A stretch of DNA of 64,000 bases from Crocinitomix algicola (GCF_001661595.2 NZ_LYPF02000002.1:248001-312000), one strand, 5' to 3'. Shown: positions 19,213-28,871, counted from the stretch's first letter. Notes: generated from the letters alone by a model not told the origin. Translations and numbers: made by a program.

Positions 19213-20141
19213 TCATTATACTTTTATCCAGTAGATAATTAAAATTATTCAATAGGTAACGATGATTGTACTTATAGACAAATTCATCTATATATAATTG
19301 GTTATACTTTGTTGAAATTTGATGATAGATTCCTCGGTTGACTTTTCTTAGATTATTTAGCACCTTATGGAGCCAAGGTTTAATTCTAATTTCATTCGAC
19401 GTTTCCAGGATGAATGGAGGGTGAGAGTTAGGTCTTGAAATCTTGAAGTGTCTATTAGAATAGGAATTTATTATTCTATTGTATTCGTATTGCTTAACCT
19501 CCCACATGGCATCAATACTCTCTCGTTCGGTTGCAATAATTCTAATTTTTGATGTAGATGTTTTTTCATTTTTGAATTTGCTTTTGAAATTACCCGTCAT
19601 AATTAATGCATGTTGCTTTAAGAAGCCTTGTCTTCTCACCTTATTCTTATTATCAACTACACTCTTATTATCGAGTTTAGTGAAAAAGACATTTTCTAAA
19701 TGTAGCTGTTGTTGATCATGGTCAGCTTCATTTATTAGAGCCATTATTTTACGAATTTTGTGCATCATGTACCACGCAGGTTCATTTCTTTTTAAACCTA
19801 GTCTCCTTTGTAGTTCGCATGCTGATAATCCCTTTTTATTCGAAGTCATGAGGAATATTGCTTCGTACCATATTTTAATCGGTAGCTTACTGCTTTCCAT
19901 CACAGTTCCGCTTTTCAGAGAAGTTCGAAATCTACATTTTTTGCATTGCCATTTTTCTTTACTTTTTAGCCAATAATGTTCTTTTGATTTACATTTCTTG
20001 CAGGTGAGTCCAAGTTTTTCTCTGCGTTTTTTTAGGTCAGTTTTACAGTTATTTTCTGTTAAAAAATTGGAATAGAAATCTGAATTTTTCATAGTATAAG
20101 TTTTGGATTTTTTTGTTGTGGTCTCTTTACGGAGAATCGTA
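19182..20141. mobile_element. IS1595-like insertion element with 24-bp terminal inverted repeats
   Basis: The left end 19182-19205 and the right end 20118-20141 are inverted copies matching at 23 of 24 positions (core gattctccgcaaagagaccac). The 960-bp element carries one ORF on the minus strand that fills it. I see no convincing 8-bp target duplication: the flanks are ctcaaaa on the left and tcaatta on the right. The left repeat overlaps the end of the O-antigen ligase reading frame, and the right repeat lies 25 bases from the terminator of the neighbouring gene. A 117-bp relative without an ORF is at 54084-54200. Confidence 0.85.
19205..20092 (-). CDS. IS1595-family-like transposase, catalytic region degenerate
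   Basis: 295 residues. The N-terminus has a zinc ribbon at about 31-55 (CKKC ... CKKC) followed by FRTSLKSGTVMESSKLPIKI and the helix-turn-helix GLSACELQRRLGLK...AWYMMHKIRK; these are clear IS1595/ISXO2 features. The C-terminus RGIYHQISTKYNQLYIDEFV, KYNHR also matches. In the middle, where the family has DETY, a TD and an HTN-IE motif, I read LHLENVFFTK, MWEVKQYEYN and ETSNEIRIKPW, so the usual DDE-type residues are not recognisable. It may be inactive, domesticated or a divergent subgroup. The stop lies inside the left inverted repeat. Confidence 0.75.
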   Translation of the reverse strand: MKNSDFYSNFLTENNCKTDLKKRREKLGLTCKKCKSKEHYWLKSKEKWQCKKCRFRTSLKSGTVMESSKLPIKIWYEAIFLMTSNKKGLSACELQRRLGLKRNEPAWYMMHKIRKIMALINEADHDQQQLHLENVFFTKLDNKSVVDNKNKVRRQGFLKQHALIMTGNFKSKFKNEKTSTSKIRIIATERESIDAMWEVKQYEYNRIINSYSNRHFKISRPNSHPPFILETSNEIRIKPWLHKVLNNLRKVNRGIYHQISTKYNQLYIDEFVYKYNHRYLLNNFNYLLDKSIMII

Positions 20142-20165
20142 TCAATTATTATTTTAAAATAAAAA

Positions 20166-20190
20166 AGCCCCTCCGTAAATCGAAGGGGCT
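20166..20190 (-). terminator. Terminator of the PKD/T9SS type B protein gene
   Basis: agcccct (20166-20172) pairs with aggggct (20184-20190) over an 11-base loop. Read on the minus strand it is followed by tttttt. It lies 21 bases after the stop at 20211 and marks the original boundary beside which the IS element inserted. Confidence 0.85.
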
Positions 20191-20210
20191 GTGATTTTAT
20201 GCTTAGTTCT

Positions 20211-23200
20211 TTATTTTATTACAGTGACGTGACCAGAATGTTTATGTCGTTTGTCTGTATGTAGCTCTTTGAACTCTAAAGACCAGATATAAACTCCATC
20301 ATCTACTAACCCTCCGTCTCCATAAGTTCCGTTCCATCCTCCTGTAACATCATATGATTCAAAAACAATTTCACCGTATCTATTGAAGATTGTCATGTGG
20401 AAATCATAAGGATCATAGCCTGATTCAAATACAGGTTGGAATTTTTCATTGAATTGATCACCATCTGGAGTGAATGCATTTGGAATATAGAATAAGATAA
20501 TTCCTTTCACATTCATATATTTCGTGATACTATCCTCACATCCTATTGCGTTGGATACTTTCAATTGAACTGGATAAAGTATATCTCCAACATCACTTGG
20601 GAAGAAATGTTCAGGATTCGTTTCATTTGTTAAGTCAGAACCGTCTCCAAAATCCCAAATATAATCAGTTGCATACATTGATTCATTTGTAAATTCTACA
20701 CGAGTATCATTTGTATAAACAGATTGTGGGTTCATGGAGAACTTTGCAATCGGTTGATCATAAACAACTACATAATTTGATTTTTCAAGAGAATTTACAC
20801 AGCCATTTATGTCTGTTACGGTTATGCTTACATCATAGCCTTCTTCTTCTCCAAATAAATAAACATGCGACACTGTTGGAGAAGTTGCTCCTAAAAAGCT
20901 GTCTCCATCACCGAAATACCAATCAGTAGAGGAAATAGCAACATCTGAGTATACAGTAAATTCTGATTCAAATGGTGTACATCCTAGTGAGTCACCAAAA
21001 AAGTTTATCACTGGCAGTGCATATACCGTCACATCTACATCATCAGTATTTACACACCCTATACCATTTGTAGCGGTTACTGTATAAGTTACAGTTCCTA
21101 CACCTGGAGAAAATGGTACACCATCAGATACTGTTGCTGGATCCCATTCATATGTTGCTGGATCTCCAGAAGCAGCTAATATAACTTCTTCTCCAATACA
21201 AATAAATTGGTCTGGTCCAGCGTCAACAGCTGGTGCTGCGACTACGGTAATGGTAAATTCGGCTACATCATCTATACATGGATCTGTTCCCTCAACGGTA
21301 TATTCAAATGTGTAATCTCCTGGATCTAATGTTCCATCAATTGAAAATATTCCAGTAGCAGCATCAAATCCACCTTCGGTATCATCAATTTCAGTCCACG
21401 TACCTCCAGCATCATGACCAGATAGAAGTGTATTCAAATCGTATTCTAGGCCTGCTGCATTACAAATTTCACCTGCGTTATCAGCACCGGCTGTGGGTTG
21501 ATCATAGACTGTAACTGTATGGAATGAGGTATCATTATCACAGTCAGGTCCACTTAGCGCAATAAATCTCACTGTATAATCTCCTGCAGGTATTCCAGTA
21601 GGGTCAAATTCTGTAGAGATAGGGTCAAAAGCACCTCCAGAAGGTGTTACTTCTTCCCAAACATAGCCTTCAGCAACTAGTGAAGTGTCTACTAAAAATT
21701 CTTCAAAAATAATTGTTGCTCCGCCAGCGTTACATAACTCGTGACCGTCACTATCTTCACCAGCGCTAATTTCAATGTATTCTATTTCGATTAGCTTTTT
21801 ATCCCAGCATCCACTACCATCTGGATCTGCAATCATTACCCAAACTTCATCTCCAGGACCAATTGGACTTCCATCCCATAAATCTGAGTAGTCATCCATT
21901 GCTTCTGGTTCAGAACCATGGAAAGTCATGTCTGTTCCAGGTATATCCATAGTGTCTTCAATTATTAAATCTTCAAGGTCAACAGCCCCACATTGTGGAC
22001 CTATGTCTGTAATATCTATCATCGGTCCATCTCCAACGGCAAGTATCACAAAATAGCGCTCAATAGGTAACTCAAAACAGTCCCCAACAGGATCCGCTTC
22101 TACACGATACATTGTTGATCCAACAGGTAGTATTGTATGAGAAGCTCCTTCACCAACTTCTTCGCCAGTATCCTCGTTATACCATACAATATCATAAGCC
22201 GGCCCAACATATGGCCCTGCGAATTCTAACTCAATTGGCCCTCCTGCACAATCAAATTCAATTGTATCCGGAACCGGTTCTAAATCACCGTCACCGTCTA
22301 AGTCAATCATTTCTTCAGTACATGCTGCATCAGGATCGGCACCATCATAATCAACGAAATACAAACTTTGAATAGCGTCTTCAACTTGCTCTGAGCTTAA
22401 GATTACAACAAATTGGAAGTTTGAACTTGCACCAGCAGCAATAGTTGCATCTCTATGACATATTGATATTGCGGCATCAGCAGTTGCTACAGCCCCTTCA
22501 ACTCCCGTAAGACCACCAGTTCCATTGTAAATATCAGATCCACTTGCGACAGCAAAACCACCATGACTTACGTGAATATTCGGGTCAATCGCACCAAGAC
22601 CAACATAGCTTGTCCAAGCGTTTATTTGTCTTGCGCTTACCAATGATTTTGGACAAAACGGTGAAGGTTGGTACTCTATTTCATTAGTAGTAACAAAGCC
22701 CCATCCAATTGGTTGATTATTATCAGGGTCAAACGTTTTGTAAAAATATACGTTGTTTTTGGCAACAGGATTTGTGTTTGTTAAAGTAACGTCGACAGTA
22801 TAATATGTTTTTGTTGTGTCGAGTTTATAGGTCATGTGAATATCAATACCTCCTATACTTCCATCCCAGTCTAACAATTTACATTTACCTAATACCTCAT
22901 AGTTTGAAATTCCAGGTCCTGTCATGGGAATATCGTACTCACCAGTAGCAGAGTTTTGATAATCTGTACCGTCGATTTGTATTCCAAATGTGTTTTCGGG
23001 TGAACCAGGTAAATAAAAATCTCCGTCATAATTTGTCCAACCATCTTCTAAAGGGTTAGAAACAAATCCTAATCGTCCTCCAGGCCCTCTATTGTGATTA
23101 GCCATTGGAGGTGTAACTGAAGAACCTTCAAATCCTTGAGAATGGATACCAACTTCTAATGTCGGCCCCATTATGTATCCATTTCCTCCAACGATTTGAG

Positions 23201-23264
23201 CAAATCCGGTAATTCCTGATATTAGCCCAAATCCCAGTAGGAATAGTTTATTAAATATTTTCAT
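20211..23264 (-). CDS. Large secreted protein with PKD/Ig-like repeats and gliding-motility-associated C-terminal domain (T9SS type B)
   Basis: 1017 residues from the ATG at 23264 (MKIFNKLFLLGFGLISGITG is the signal peptide); an upstream ATG at 23285 is less likely. A 300-residue N-terminal region is followed by SprB-like and Ig-like modules (for example EICNAAGLEYDLNTLLSGHD and VDAGPDQFICIGEEVILAAS) and two PKD domains (STDWYFGDGDSFLG; YIWDFGDGSDLTNETNP). The last 90 residues, FYIPNAFTPDGDQFNEKFQP onward, are the type B sorting domain for T9SS export. Expected location is the cell surface, possibly in adhesion or gliding. The 119-residue gene upstream lies on the same strand and is probably cotranscribed. 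Confidence 0.88.
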   Translation of the reverse strand: MKIFNKLFLLGFGLISGITGFAQIVGGNGYIMGPTLEVGIHSQGFEGSSVTPPMANHNRGPGGRLGFVSNPLEDGWTNYDGDFYLPGSPENTFGIQIDGTDYQNSATGEYDIPMTGPGISNYEVLGKCKLLDWDGSIGGIDIHMTYKLDTTKTYYTVDVTLTNTNPVAKNNVYFYKTFDPDNNQPIGWGFVTTNEIEYQPSPFCPKSLVSARQINAWTSYVGLGAIDPNIHVSHGGFAVASGSDIYNGTGGLTGVEGAVATADAAISICHRDATIAAGASSNFQFVVILSSEQVEDAIQSLYFVDYDGADPDAACTEEMIDLDGDGDLEPVPDTIEFDCAGGPIELEFAGPYVGPAYDIVWYNEDTGEEVGEGASHTILPVGSTMYRVEADPVGDCFELPIERYFVILAVGDGPMIDITDIGPQCGAVDLEDLIIEDTMDIPGTDMTFHGSEPEAMDDYSDLWDGSPIGPGDEVWVMIADPDGSGCWDKKLIEIEYIEISAGEDSDGHELCNAGGATIIFEEFLVDTSLVAEGYVWEEVTPSGGAFDPISTEFDPTGIPAGDYTVRFIALSGPDCDNDTSFHTVTVYDQPTAGADNAGEICNAAGLEYDLNTLLSGHDAGGTWTEIDDTEGGFDAATGIFSIDGTLDPGDYTFEYTVEGTDPCIDDVAEFTITVVAAPAVDAGPDQFICIGEEVILAASGDPATYEWDPATVSDGVPFSPGVGTVTYTVTATNGIGCVNTDDVDVTVYALPVINFFGDSLGCTPFESEFTVYSDVAISSTDWYFGDGDSFLGATSPTVSHVYLFGEEEGYDVSITVTDINGCVNSLEKSNYVVVYDQPIAKFSMNPQSVYTNDTRVEFTNESMYATDYIWDFGDGSDLTNETNPEHFFPSDVGDILYPVQLKVSNAIGCEDSITKYMNVKGIILFYIPNAFTPDGDQFNEKFQPVFESGYDPYDFHMTIFNRYGEIVFESYDVTGGWNGTYGDGGLVDDGVYIWSLEFKELHTDKRHKHSGHVTVIK

Positions 23265-23296
23265 TTTATTTGGTTTAATTAGCATTTTGATTCAAA

Positions 23297-23656
23297 TTAT
23301 TCTACTGGTTTGGTCAGGTGATTAAGGTAGAATTGTAAATTATTATAATCCGTGTCACCTCCAATGTATTCCGTCTTTACGTGCAGAACGAGATAATCTT
23401 CTTCCAAATTAATCGCAGGTTCGATTAGGTTAGCAGTTAGATAAAAATTTAATTTTTTTAAAGCTTCTTCGTCATCTGCGAATGTTAAATGCGAAATATC
23501 AATGAAGTAATACTCTTCAATTGGAATTTCAGGTACGGTAACCAAAAACTTATCGTCGATAGTTGCGATTGGCAACTCCTCAACTGGAACGTCTTGTGCT
23601 GTTGCATTCAGCGCACTGAATCCAAGAGCAAAAAAGAATAATTTAAGTAGTTTCAT
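23297..23656 (-). CDS. Small secreted protein, unknown
   Basis: 119 residues with a signal peptide (MKLLKLFFFALGFSALNATA, cleaved near AQD). The mature protein is acidic with IPIEEYYFIDISHLTFADDE and YLVLHVKTEYIGGDTDYNNL. I do not recognise a family. It is the first gene ahead of the large PKD/T9SS protein, 32 bases apart, and may be a partner of it; that is inference from position. Confidence 0.65.
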   Translation of the reverse strand: MKLLKLFFFALGFSALNATAQDVPVEELPIATIDDKFLVTVPEIPIEEYYFIDISHLTFADDEEALKKLNFYLTANLIEPAINLEEDYLVLHVKTEYIGGDTDYNNLQFYLNHLTKPVE

Positions 23657-23913
23657 GTTAGTATGATTTGTTTAGTTTATAGACTATTAAAAATTGTTCG
23701 CGTTGCCTAAATTGGGAAAAAGTTTTGGTTTTTTTTTACGTTTTTTTTACACTTTAATAACAGAAAAGCCATAAATCCTTGATTTTGCGAGGATTTAGGT
23801 GGTGAAAAAAAATGAATTTTGGTCTAAATAGACTAGAAATCAGGGAGTAAGGGTGTTAAAATTTTCGCAGTATCCCCAAGCTTGTTAAGAAAATAACAAT
23901 AATTAGAATTGTT

Positions 23914-24573
23914 TTATTTTAACTTACCTATGATTGTAGTTTTTCCTTGAACAACATCATCAATATTGATGTTTAGTTCGGTGTTTAACGGTAAAAATAA
24001 ATCGATACGAGAACCAAACTTAATGAAACCGAATTCCGATCCTGCTTTAACTTCTTTTTCTTTTTGGGCGTAACAAACAATTCTACGTGCTACTGCTCCT
24101 GCAATCTGTCTAAACAATATTTCTTGGCCATTTTTATGTTGAGTCACTACAGTTGATCGTTCATTTTCTGTCGATGATTTGGGGTGCCATGCCACTAAAA
24201 ACTTTCCTGGGTGATATTTATAATATTTAGTTACACCACTTATTGGATTCCAATTAACGTGAACGTTCATCGGCGACATAAATATAGATACTTGAATTCT
24301 TTTATCGTTAAAGTACTCGGTCTCTTCAACTTCTTCAATAACCACAACTTTTCCATCTGCTGGACATATAATAAGATCTTCTCCTTGAGGGGAAACTCGT
24401 TTAGGAACACGAAAAAACTGTATCACTAAATAAAGCATCACAACAATAAAGGCGTTTAGTAGCCAATAAAATAAAGGGTAGTCAATTAATAGCGTGTGGT
24501 TGATTGTATATAAAACAGCTCCTATTATTAAACTTACAAGTATAATTGTATATCCCTCTTTGTGAATTTTCAT
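23914..24573 (-). CDS. psd: Phosphatidylserine decarboxylase family protein
   Basis: 219 residues, the length of the short proenzyme class. Two N-terminal hydrophobic stretches (about 8-50) precede ICPADGKVVVIEEVEE, VSIFMSPMNVHVNWNPISG and the C-terminal FGFIKFGSRIDLFLPL. The Gly-Ser in FGSR is where the family self-cleaves to form the pyruvoyl group. It should convert phosphatidylserine to phosphatidylethanolamine at the membrane. It follows cdsA, which makes CDP-diacylglycerol for the same pathway, 18 bases apart on the same strand. Confidence 0.93.
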   Translation of the reverse strand: MKIHKEGYTIILVSLIIGAVLYTINHTLLIDYPLFYWLLNAFIVVMLYLVIQFFRVPKRVSPQGEDLIICPADGKVVVIEEVEETEYFNDKRIQVSIFMSPMNVHVNWNPISGVTKYYKYHPGKFLVAWHPKSSTENERSTVVTQHKNGQEILFRQIAGAVARRIVCYAQKEKEVKAGSEFGFIKFGSRIDLFLPLNTELNINIDDVVQGKTTIIGKLK

Positions 24574-24591
24574 TTTAATAGTTTACGATTT

Positions 24592-25416
24592 TTAAACAAA
24601 AATATAATAATGTAGATAGTAAATAACAGGTATTACAAAAAACACTGCATCAAATCGATCTAGAATTCCTCCATGACCAGGAATTATTGTTCCAGAGTCT
24701 TTTATTTTTAAGCTTCTTTTAAGCATTGATTCAACTAAATCACCTAAAGTTCCAACTATACTTGCAACTAGACCATATAAAACAAACTGAGTGATATTGG
24801 CTTCAGTGAAGTAAGCGATTAAGTACCCTGCAAGTACACTGAATAACAATCCTCCAATGAATCCTTCCCAAGATTTTTTTGGTGAAATTCGTTCAAACAA
24901 CTTGTGTTTGCCTAATTTTCTTCCTACTAAGTATGCAAATGTGTCACTGCACCAAACCAATATAAAAATTGTGAGTACCGGCCAATAGTTGTTTACAGTG
25001 TATGTGATTCGACTGAAATCGAGTAAATGATTTAATAAAATTAAAGGGAGCGAAATATAGAAAATTCCAACAAAGCTTATTGCAATATTTTCAAAGGGTG
25101 TCTTTTTTTTACGATACAACTCTGCGATAGAAAGGGAAATAAATGTCAAAATGAATACACCTAGAAAGTAAGTGAAATATTCAAAATTATATATGGCTGC
25201 TATTCCAGTGATGTAGAATAGCAATCCAAATATAGTTCCTAAAGTGGTTTGAGGACTTATTGCTGCCTTTTTAAAGAGACCATAAAACTCCAACAAACCA
25301 AGTAATGCAACTACACCCATTACGAGATTAAATATCCAGCTTTTAAACAATATTGATCCAATTATAATTAAGACAAATATTGTGCCGACGAGGGCGCGTT
25401 GTACTAGGTTACTCAT
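24592..25416 (-). CDS. cdsA: Phosphatidate cytidylyltransferase
   Basis: 274 residues with about seven to eight membrane helices. The CDP-diglyceride synthase signature is at the C-terminus: GTLGDLVESMLKRSLKIKDS followed by IIPGHGGILDRFDA. FERISPKKSWEGFIGG is the other conserved block. It makes CDP-diacylglycerol from phosphatidic acid and CTP in the inner membrane. It overlaps the DUF2007 gene by four bases and precedes psd, giving a phospholipid pair. Confidence 0.95.
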   Translation of the reverse strand: MSNLVQRALVGTIFVLIIIGSILFKSWIFNLVMGVVALLGLLEFYGLFKKAAISPQTTLGTIFGLLFYITGIAAIYNFEYFTYFLGVFILTFISLSIAELYRKKKTPFENIAISFVGIFYISLPLILLNHLLDFSRITYTVNNYWPVLTIFILVWCSDTFAYLVGRKLGKHKLFERISPKKSWEGFIGGLLFSVLAGYLIAYFTEANITQFVLYGLVASIVGTLGDLVESMLKRSLKIKDSGTIIPGHGGILDRFDAVFFVIPVIYYLHYYIFV

Positions 25417-25616
25417 GCGTTACTTTCTGCGATAATTTGTTTCGCTTTTTGTTCATTTTCAGGATCGACAAATAAATCAATTTGGTTCATAACATTGAAC
25501 GCTGAATCGTTATGATCCAGGACTGTTACCGCAATTCCGTTTGCTTCTAATTCACCCTTAATTACGGCAGCTAAATGAGATTTGCCGGTTGAAAATACTA
25601 AACTTTTATTCTCCAT
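25413..25616 (-). CDS. DUF2007-type small protein
   Basis: 67 residues: MENKSLVFSTGKSHLAAVIK, then LEANGIAVTVLDHNDSAFN and IDLFVDPENEQKAKQIIAES. This is the ferredoxin-like DUF2007 fold, a putative signal-transducing or effector-binding domain of unknown role. It overlaps the end of ftsH by 11 bases and the start of cdsA by four, so translation is probably coupled. Confidence 0.8.
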   Translation of the reverse strand: MENKSLVFSTGKSHLAAVIKGELEANGIAVTVLDHNDSAFNVMNQIDLFVDPENEQKAKQIIAESNA

Positions 25617-27669
25617 CTTCTTTATTATTTAAGTTATCCTCCTTGAGATTTTCGGTGGAACTCTGATCGTTACTATTTTCGATGGTCGGTTCATCAGCTT
25701 TGATTTCCTCAGCTATTTGCTCAGATAATGGTTCTTTGTCCCATTCTCTATCACCGAATATTTCAACAAGGTTATCCTTAAATATAACTTCTTTTTCTAA
25801 AAGTTTTTCAGCAAGTTGAATTAATTTGTCTTTATTTTCAGTTAGGATTTTTACAGCACGATCGTATTGCTCTTCAATGATTCTGCTTACTTCCTCGTCA
25901 ATATTTTTTGCACGTTCTTCCGAATATGGTTTGGTGAACCCTGATTGACCTTGAGAATCATAATAACTGATATTCCCTAATTTAGAGCTTAGTCCATAAA
26001 TTGAAACCATTGCATAAGCTTGTTTGGTTACTTTTTCCAAATCACTTAAGGCTCCTGTGGATATTTTACCAAACATAATTTGTTCAGCAGCTCTTCCGCC
26101 TAGAGCAGAACACATTTCATCAAGCAACTGTTCGGTGGTTGTGATTTGTCTTTCTTCTGGAAGGTACCATGCTGCACCTAAAGATCTACCACGAGGAACG
26201 ATTGTTACTTTAACTAAAGGAGAGGCATGTTCCAATAACCAAGATGTTGTTGCATGTCCAGCTTCATGATATGCAATAGTTGATTTTTCGTTTGGTGTTA
26301 TGATTTTGTTCTTTTTTTCTAATCCCCCAACTATTCGATCAACAGCATCTAAAAAGTCTTGTTTGTCGACATTTTTCTTTTTCTTTCGCGCGGCAATTAG
26401 AGCCGCTTCATTACAAATATTGGCGATATCTGCTCCAGAGAAACCTGGTGTTTGTTTAGAAAGGAATTCAACATCCAAATCAGTTGCCAGTTTCAACGGT
26501 TTAAGATGTACTTTAAAGATTTCTTTTCTTTCATTTACATCAGGCATGTCAACATAAATTTGACGGTCAAAACGCCCGGCACGCATAAGCGCTGAATCTA
26601 ATACATCGGCTCTGTTTGTAGCAGCCAATATAATCACACCACTATTGGTGCCAAAACCATCCATCTCGGTTAAAAGCTGATTAAGTGTATTTTCTCGTTC
26701 ATCGTTAGACCCCATATTGGCATTTTTACCGCGGGCACGTCCAATTGCGTCAATCTCATCAATAAATATAATTGAAGGAGATTTTTCTTTTGCTTGTTTG
26801 AACAAATCTCTCACTCGCGAAGCACCTACACCAACAAACATTTCAACAAAATCTGAACCGGATAGTGAGAAAAAAGGAACTTTTGCTTCACCGGCAACTG
26901 CTTTAGCCAATAAAGTTTTACCAGTTCCCGGAGGGCCTACAAGTAATGCTCCTTTAGGAATTTTTGCACCTAATTCAGTATATTTTTTAGGGTTTTTTAA
27001 GAAATCTACAATTTCTTCGACTTCTTCTTTTGCTCCTTCTAATCCTGCAACATCTTTGAAGGTTGTGTTTGTACCTTTTCCTTTTTCAAAAACGGTGGCT
27101 TTTGATTTACCAATATTAAAAATGTTGCCACCCGCTCCTCCGCCTGTGCCACCAGACATTCTTCGCATTATTACGAACCAGAATACTAAAATTAACACTG
27201 GGAATAATAACCAACTAAGAGCACCTGACCAATCCGTTCGTGAAGTATAATTAACTTTGAAGCTAAATTTCGGACCTTTTTCAAGCTCTAATTTTTCTTT
27301 GAATTCTGAAATATTAGTGTAAAAAGTTTCCATTGGTGGAGTGGTAAACTGCATATCATAAGGACGTCCACTCAAGGTGTTTTCTGATTTCTTAAGTGAT
27401 TTATACTTTATCGAATCCAAGGCTTTGATCGCATCAATTTGTTCTAAATCCAGATAGACTTCAGCTTTCTCTTCATTTTTAATTAAATCAATCCGTTCAA
27501 CATATCCGTTTGCAGCTAACTCTTTGAATTTATCAACATCAATTTCGATTGCCGTAGGCTTTAATTGAAATAAGTTGAAAGCAATCAACAATACAGCGAT
27601 GATCGCATAAATCCAATAAGCGTTAAAGCCGCCTTTCTTTTTTCCTTTATTTGGTGTATTATTATTCAT
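25606..27669 (-). CDS. ftsH: ATP-dependent zinc metalloprotease FtsH
   Basis: 687 residues. There are two membrane helices (about 16-36 and 150-168) around a periplasmic domain. The AAA+ module has Walker A GPPGTGKT near 241, Walker B IIFIDEIDAIGR and the second region of homology NRADVLDSALMRAGRFDRQ. The zinc-binding HEAGH lies near 467. It degrades unassembled and short-lived membrane and cytosolic proteins. The acidic, Asn/Ser-rich C-terminal tail (about 650-687) is typical of Bacteroidota FtsH. It follows rsfS by seven bases in a conserved block. Confidence 0.97.
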   Translation of the reverse strand: MNNNTPNKGKKKGGFNAYWIYAIIAVLLIAFNLFQLKPTAIEIDVDKFKELAANGYVERIDLIKNEEKAEVYLDLEQIDAIKALDSIKYKSLKKSENTLSGRPYDMQFTTPPMETFYTNISEFKEKLELEKGPKFSFKVNYTSRTDWSGALSWLLFPVLILVFWFVIMRRMSGGTGGGAGGNIFNIGKSKATVFEKGKGTNTTFKDVAGLEGAKEEVEEIVDFLKNPKKYTELGAKIPKGALLVGPPGTGKTLLAKAVAGEAKVPFFSLSGSDFVEMFVGVGASRVRDLFKQAKEKSPSIIFIDEIDAIGRARGKNANMGSNDERENTLNQLLTEMDGFGTNSGVIILAATNRADVLDSALMRAGRFDRQIYVDMPDVNERKEIFKVHLKPLKLATDLDVEFLSKQTPGFSGADIANICNEAALIAARKKKKNVDKQDFLDAVDRIVGGLEKKNKIITPNEKSTIAYHEAGHATTSWLLEHASPLVKVTIVPRGRSLGAAWYLPEERQITTTEQLLDEMCSALGGRAAEQIMFGKISTGALSDLEKVTKQAYAMVSIYGLSSKLGNISYYDSQGQSGFTKPYSEERAKNIDEEVSRIIEEQYDRAVKILTENKDKLIQLAEKLLEKEVIFKDNLVEIFGDREWDKEPLSEQIAEEIKADEPTIENSNDQSSTENLKEDNLNNKEDGE

Positions 27670-27676
27670 ATCTTAA

Positions 27677-28060
27677 TTAGTCAATATTTGGAATTTCAAT
27701 TCTCTCAGCATCTGCCCACAAACTTTCGAGGTTATAAAAATCTCTAACTTCTTTGTAAAAAACATGTATCACGACGTCAACATAATCCAATAACACCCAT
27801 TCTGCATTTTTTGTTCCTTCTTCATGCCAAGCTTTCTCTTTTAGCTTTTCCCTTGTTTTTCTTGCAATTGTTTGTGCGATTGATTCTACTTGTGTACTTG
27901 AATCACCACTGCAAATAACAAAAAAATCCGCCACAGCATTCGGCAATTCAGAAAGGTTTAAAACAACGATGTCTCTTCCTTTAACATCTTGTATTGCATC
28001 AATGATTGTATCGATTAAAAGTTTTGCGTCGTACGCTTTCTCGTCGAGAGATTTTACCAT
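27677..28060 (-). CDS. rsfS: Ribosomal silencing factor RsfS
   Basis: 127 residues, normal for the family. DIVVLNLSELPNAVADFFVI, CSGDSSTQVESIAQTIARKT and WVLLDYVDVVIHVFYKEVRD are the Iojap/RsfS signatures. It binds ribosomal protein L14 and blocks subunit joining under starvation. It is the first gene of the rsfS-ftsH-DUF2007-cdsA-psd run and is divergent from birA. Confidence 0.95.
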   Translation of the reverse strand: MVKSLDEKAYDAKLLIDTIIDAIQDVKGRDIVVLNLSELPNAVADFFVICSGDSSTQVESIAQTIARKTREKLKEKAWHEEGTKNAEWVLLDYVDVVIHVFYKEVRDFYNLESLWADAERIEIPNID

Positions 28061-28130
28061 CTGTATTTATTTGGTGAACAAAATTAAGTTTTTTGTTTCA
28101 TTTATATTAAAAATTGGCACATTTGTTTTC

Positions 28131-28871
28131 ATGAATTGTAAAAGACTATCTGCCAATTTTATTTCATTATCATCTGTTGATTCAACTAACAATTATGCTG
28201 CCAATCTTGTAAAAGAGACAAATGTGGCAAATGGCACGACAATTCTGACAAAAAGACAGTACAGCGGTAAAGGGCAACGAGGGAATAGTTGGTTGAGCGA
28301 AGACGAAAAAAATTTAATTTTTTCGGTTGTTTTATATCCTTCTATCAAGTTTGATCGAGTCTTTTATTTAAATATCGTGGCTTCCTTGGCGATAGCTAAG
28401 ACATTAAAAGATTTAGGATTGGCCGTGAAGGTGAAATGGCCTAATGATATCTTGATCGGTGATAAAAAAGTTGCCGGAATTTTAATTGAAAATCAACTTC
28501 AAGGCCAATTGATCAAACACTCGATTGTGGGGATAGGTTTAAATGTAAATCAAAAAGAATTTCCGAAAGAAAATAAAGCAACATCATTATTCCTAGAAAT
28601 GGGTGTGGAGCAAGAATTGGAAATAGTGTTTAATCAATTCTTTAAATACTTGGATTTTTATTATGATCTGCTTGAACAGGGGAATTATAAAGTATTACTT
28701 AGTCGATATTATGAATCGTTATACCGTTACCAACAATGGTCGCGGTATTCTACAAATGAGACCGAGTTTTTTGGAATGATAAAAGGAATAGACGAAACCG
28801 GATTATTAATAGTCCAAACGGAGAGTACGGTTAAGAAATTTGATCTGAAAGAAATAGCGTTCTTACGTTAA
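28131..28871 (+). CDS. birA: Biotin-[acetyl-CoA-carboxylase] ligase
   Basis: 246 residues from the ATG at 28131; the frame is open upstream but overlaps divergent rsfS. SLSSVDSTNNYA, KRQYSGKGQRGNSWLSEDEK, VKWPNDILIGDKKVAGILIE and IVGIGLNVNQ are the biotin-protein ligase motifs. It attaches biotin to the carboxyl carrier protein of acetyl-CoA carboxylase; the AccD subunit is encoded at 40827. There is no N-terminal helix-turn-helix, so it is a ligase without repressor function. Confidence 0.93.
   Translation: MNCKRLSANFISLSSVDSTNNYAANLVKETNVANGTTILTKRQYSGKGQRGNSWLSEDEKNLIFSVVLYPSIKFDRVFYLNIVASLAIAKTLKDLGLAVKVKWPNDILIGDKKVAGILIENQLQGQLIKHSIVGIGLNVNQKEFPKENKATSLFLEMGVEQELEIVFNQFFKYLDFYYDLLEQGNYKVLLSRYYESLYRYQQWSRYSTNETEFFGMIKGIDETGLLIVQTESTVKKFDLKEIAFLR

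Noticed and set aside
19174-20149. 8-bp target-site duplication flanking the IS1595-like element
   Set aside because: The flanks share only a few bases (tcaa) and no full direct repeat can be placed at either plausible boundary.
26717-27250. 177-codon open frame on the plus strand inside ftsH
   Set aside because: It is antisense to a highly conserved gene, low in complexity (Phe, Ser, Pro-rich) and has no recognisable domain.
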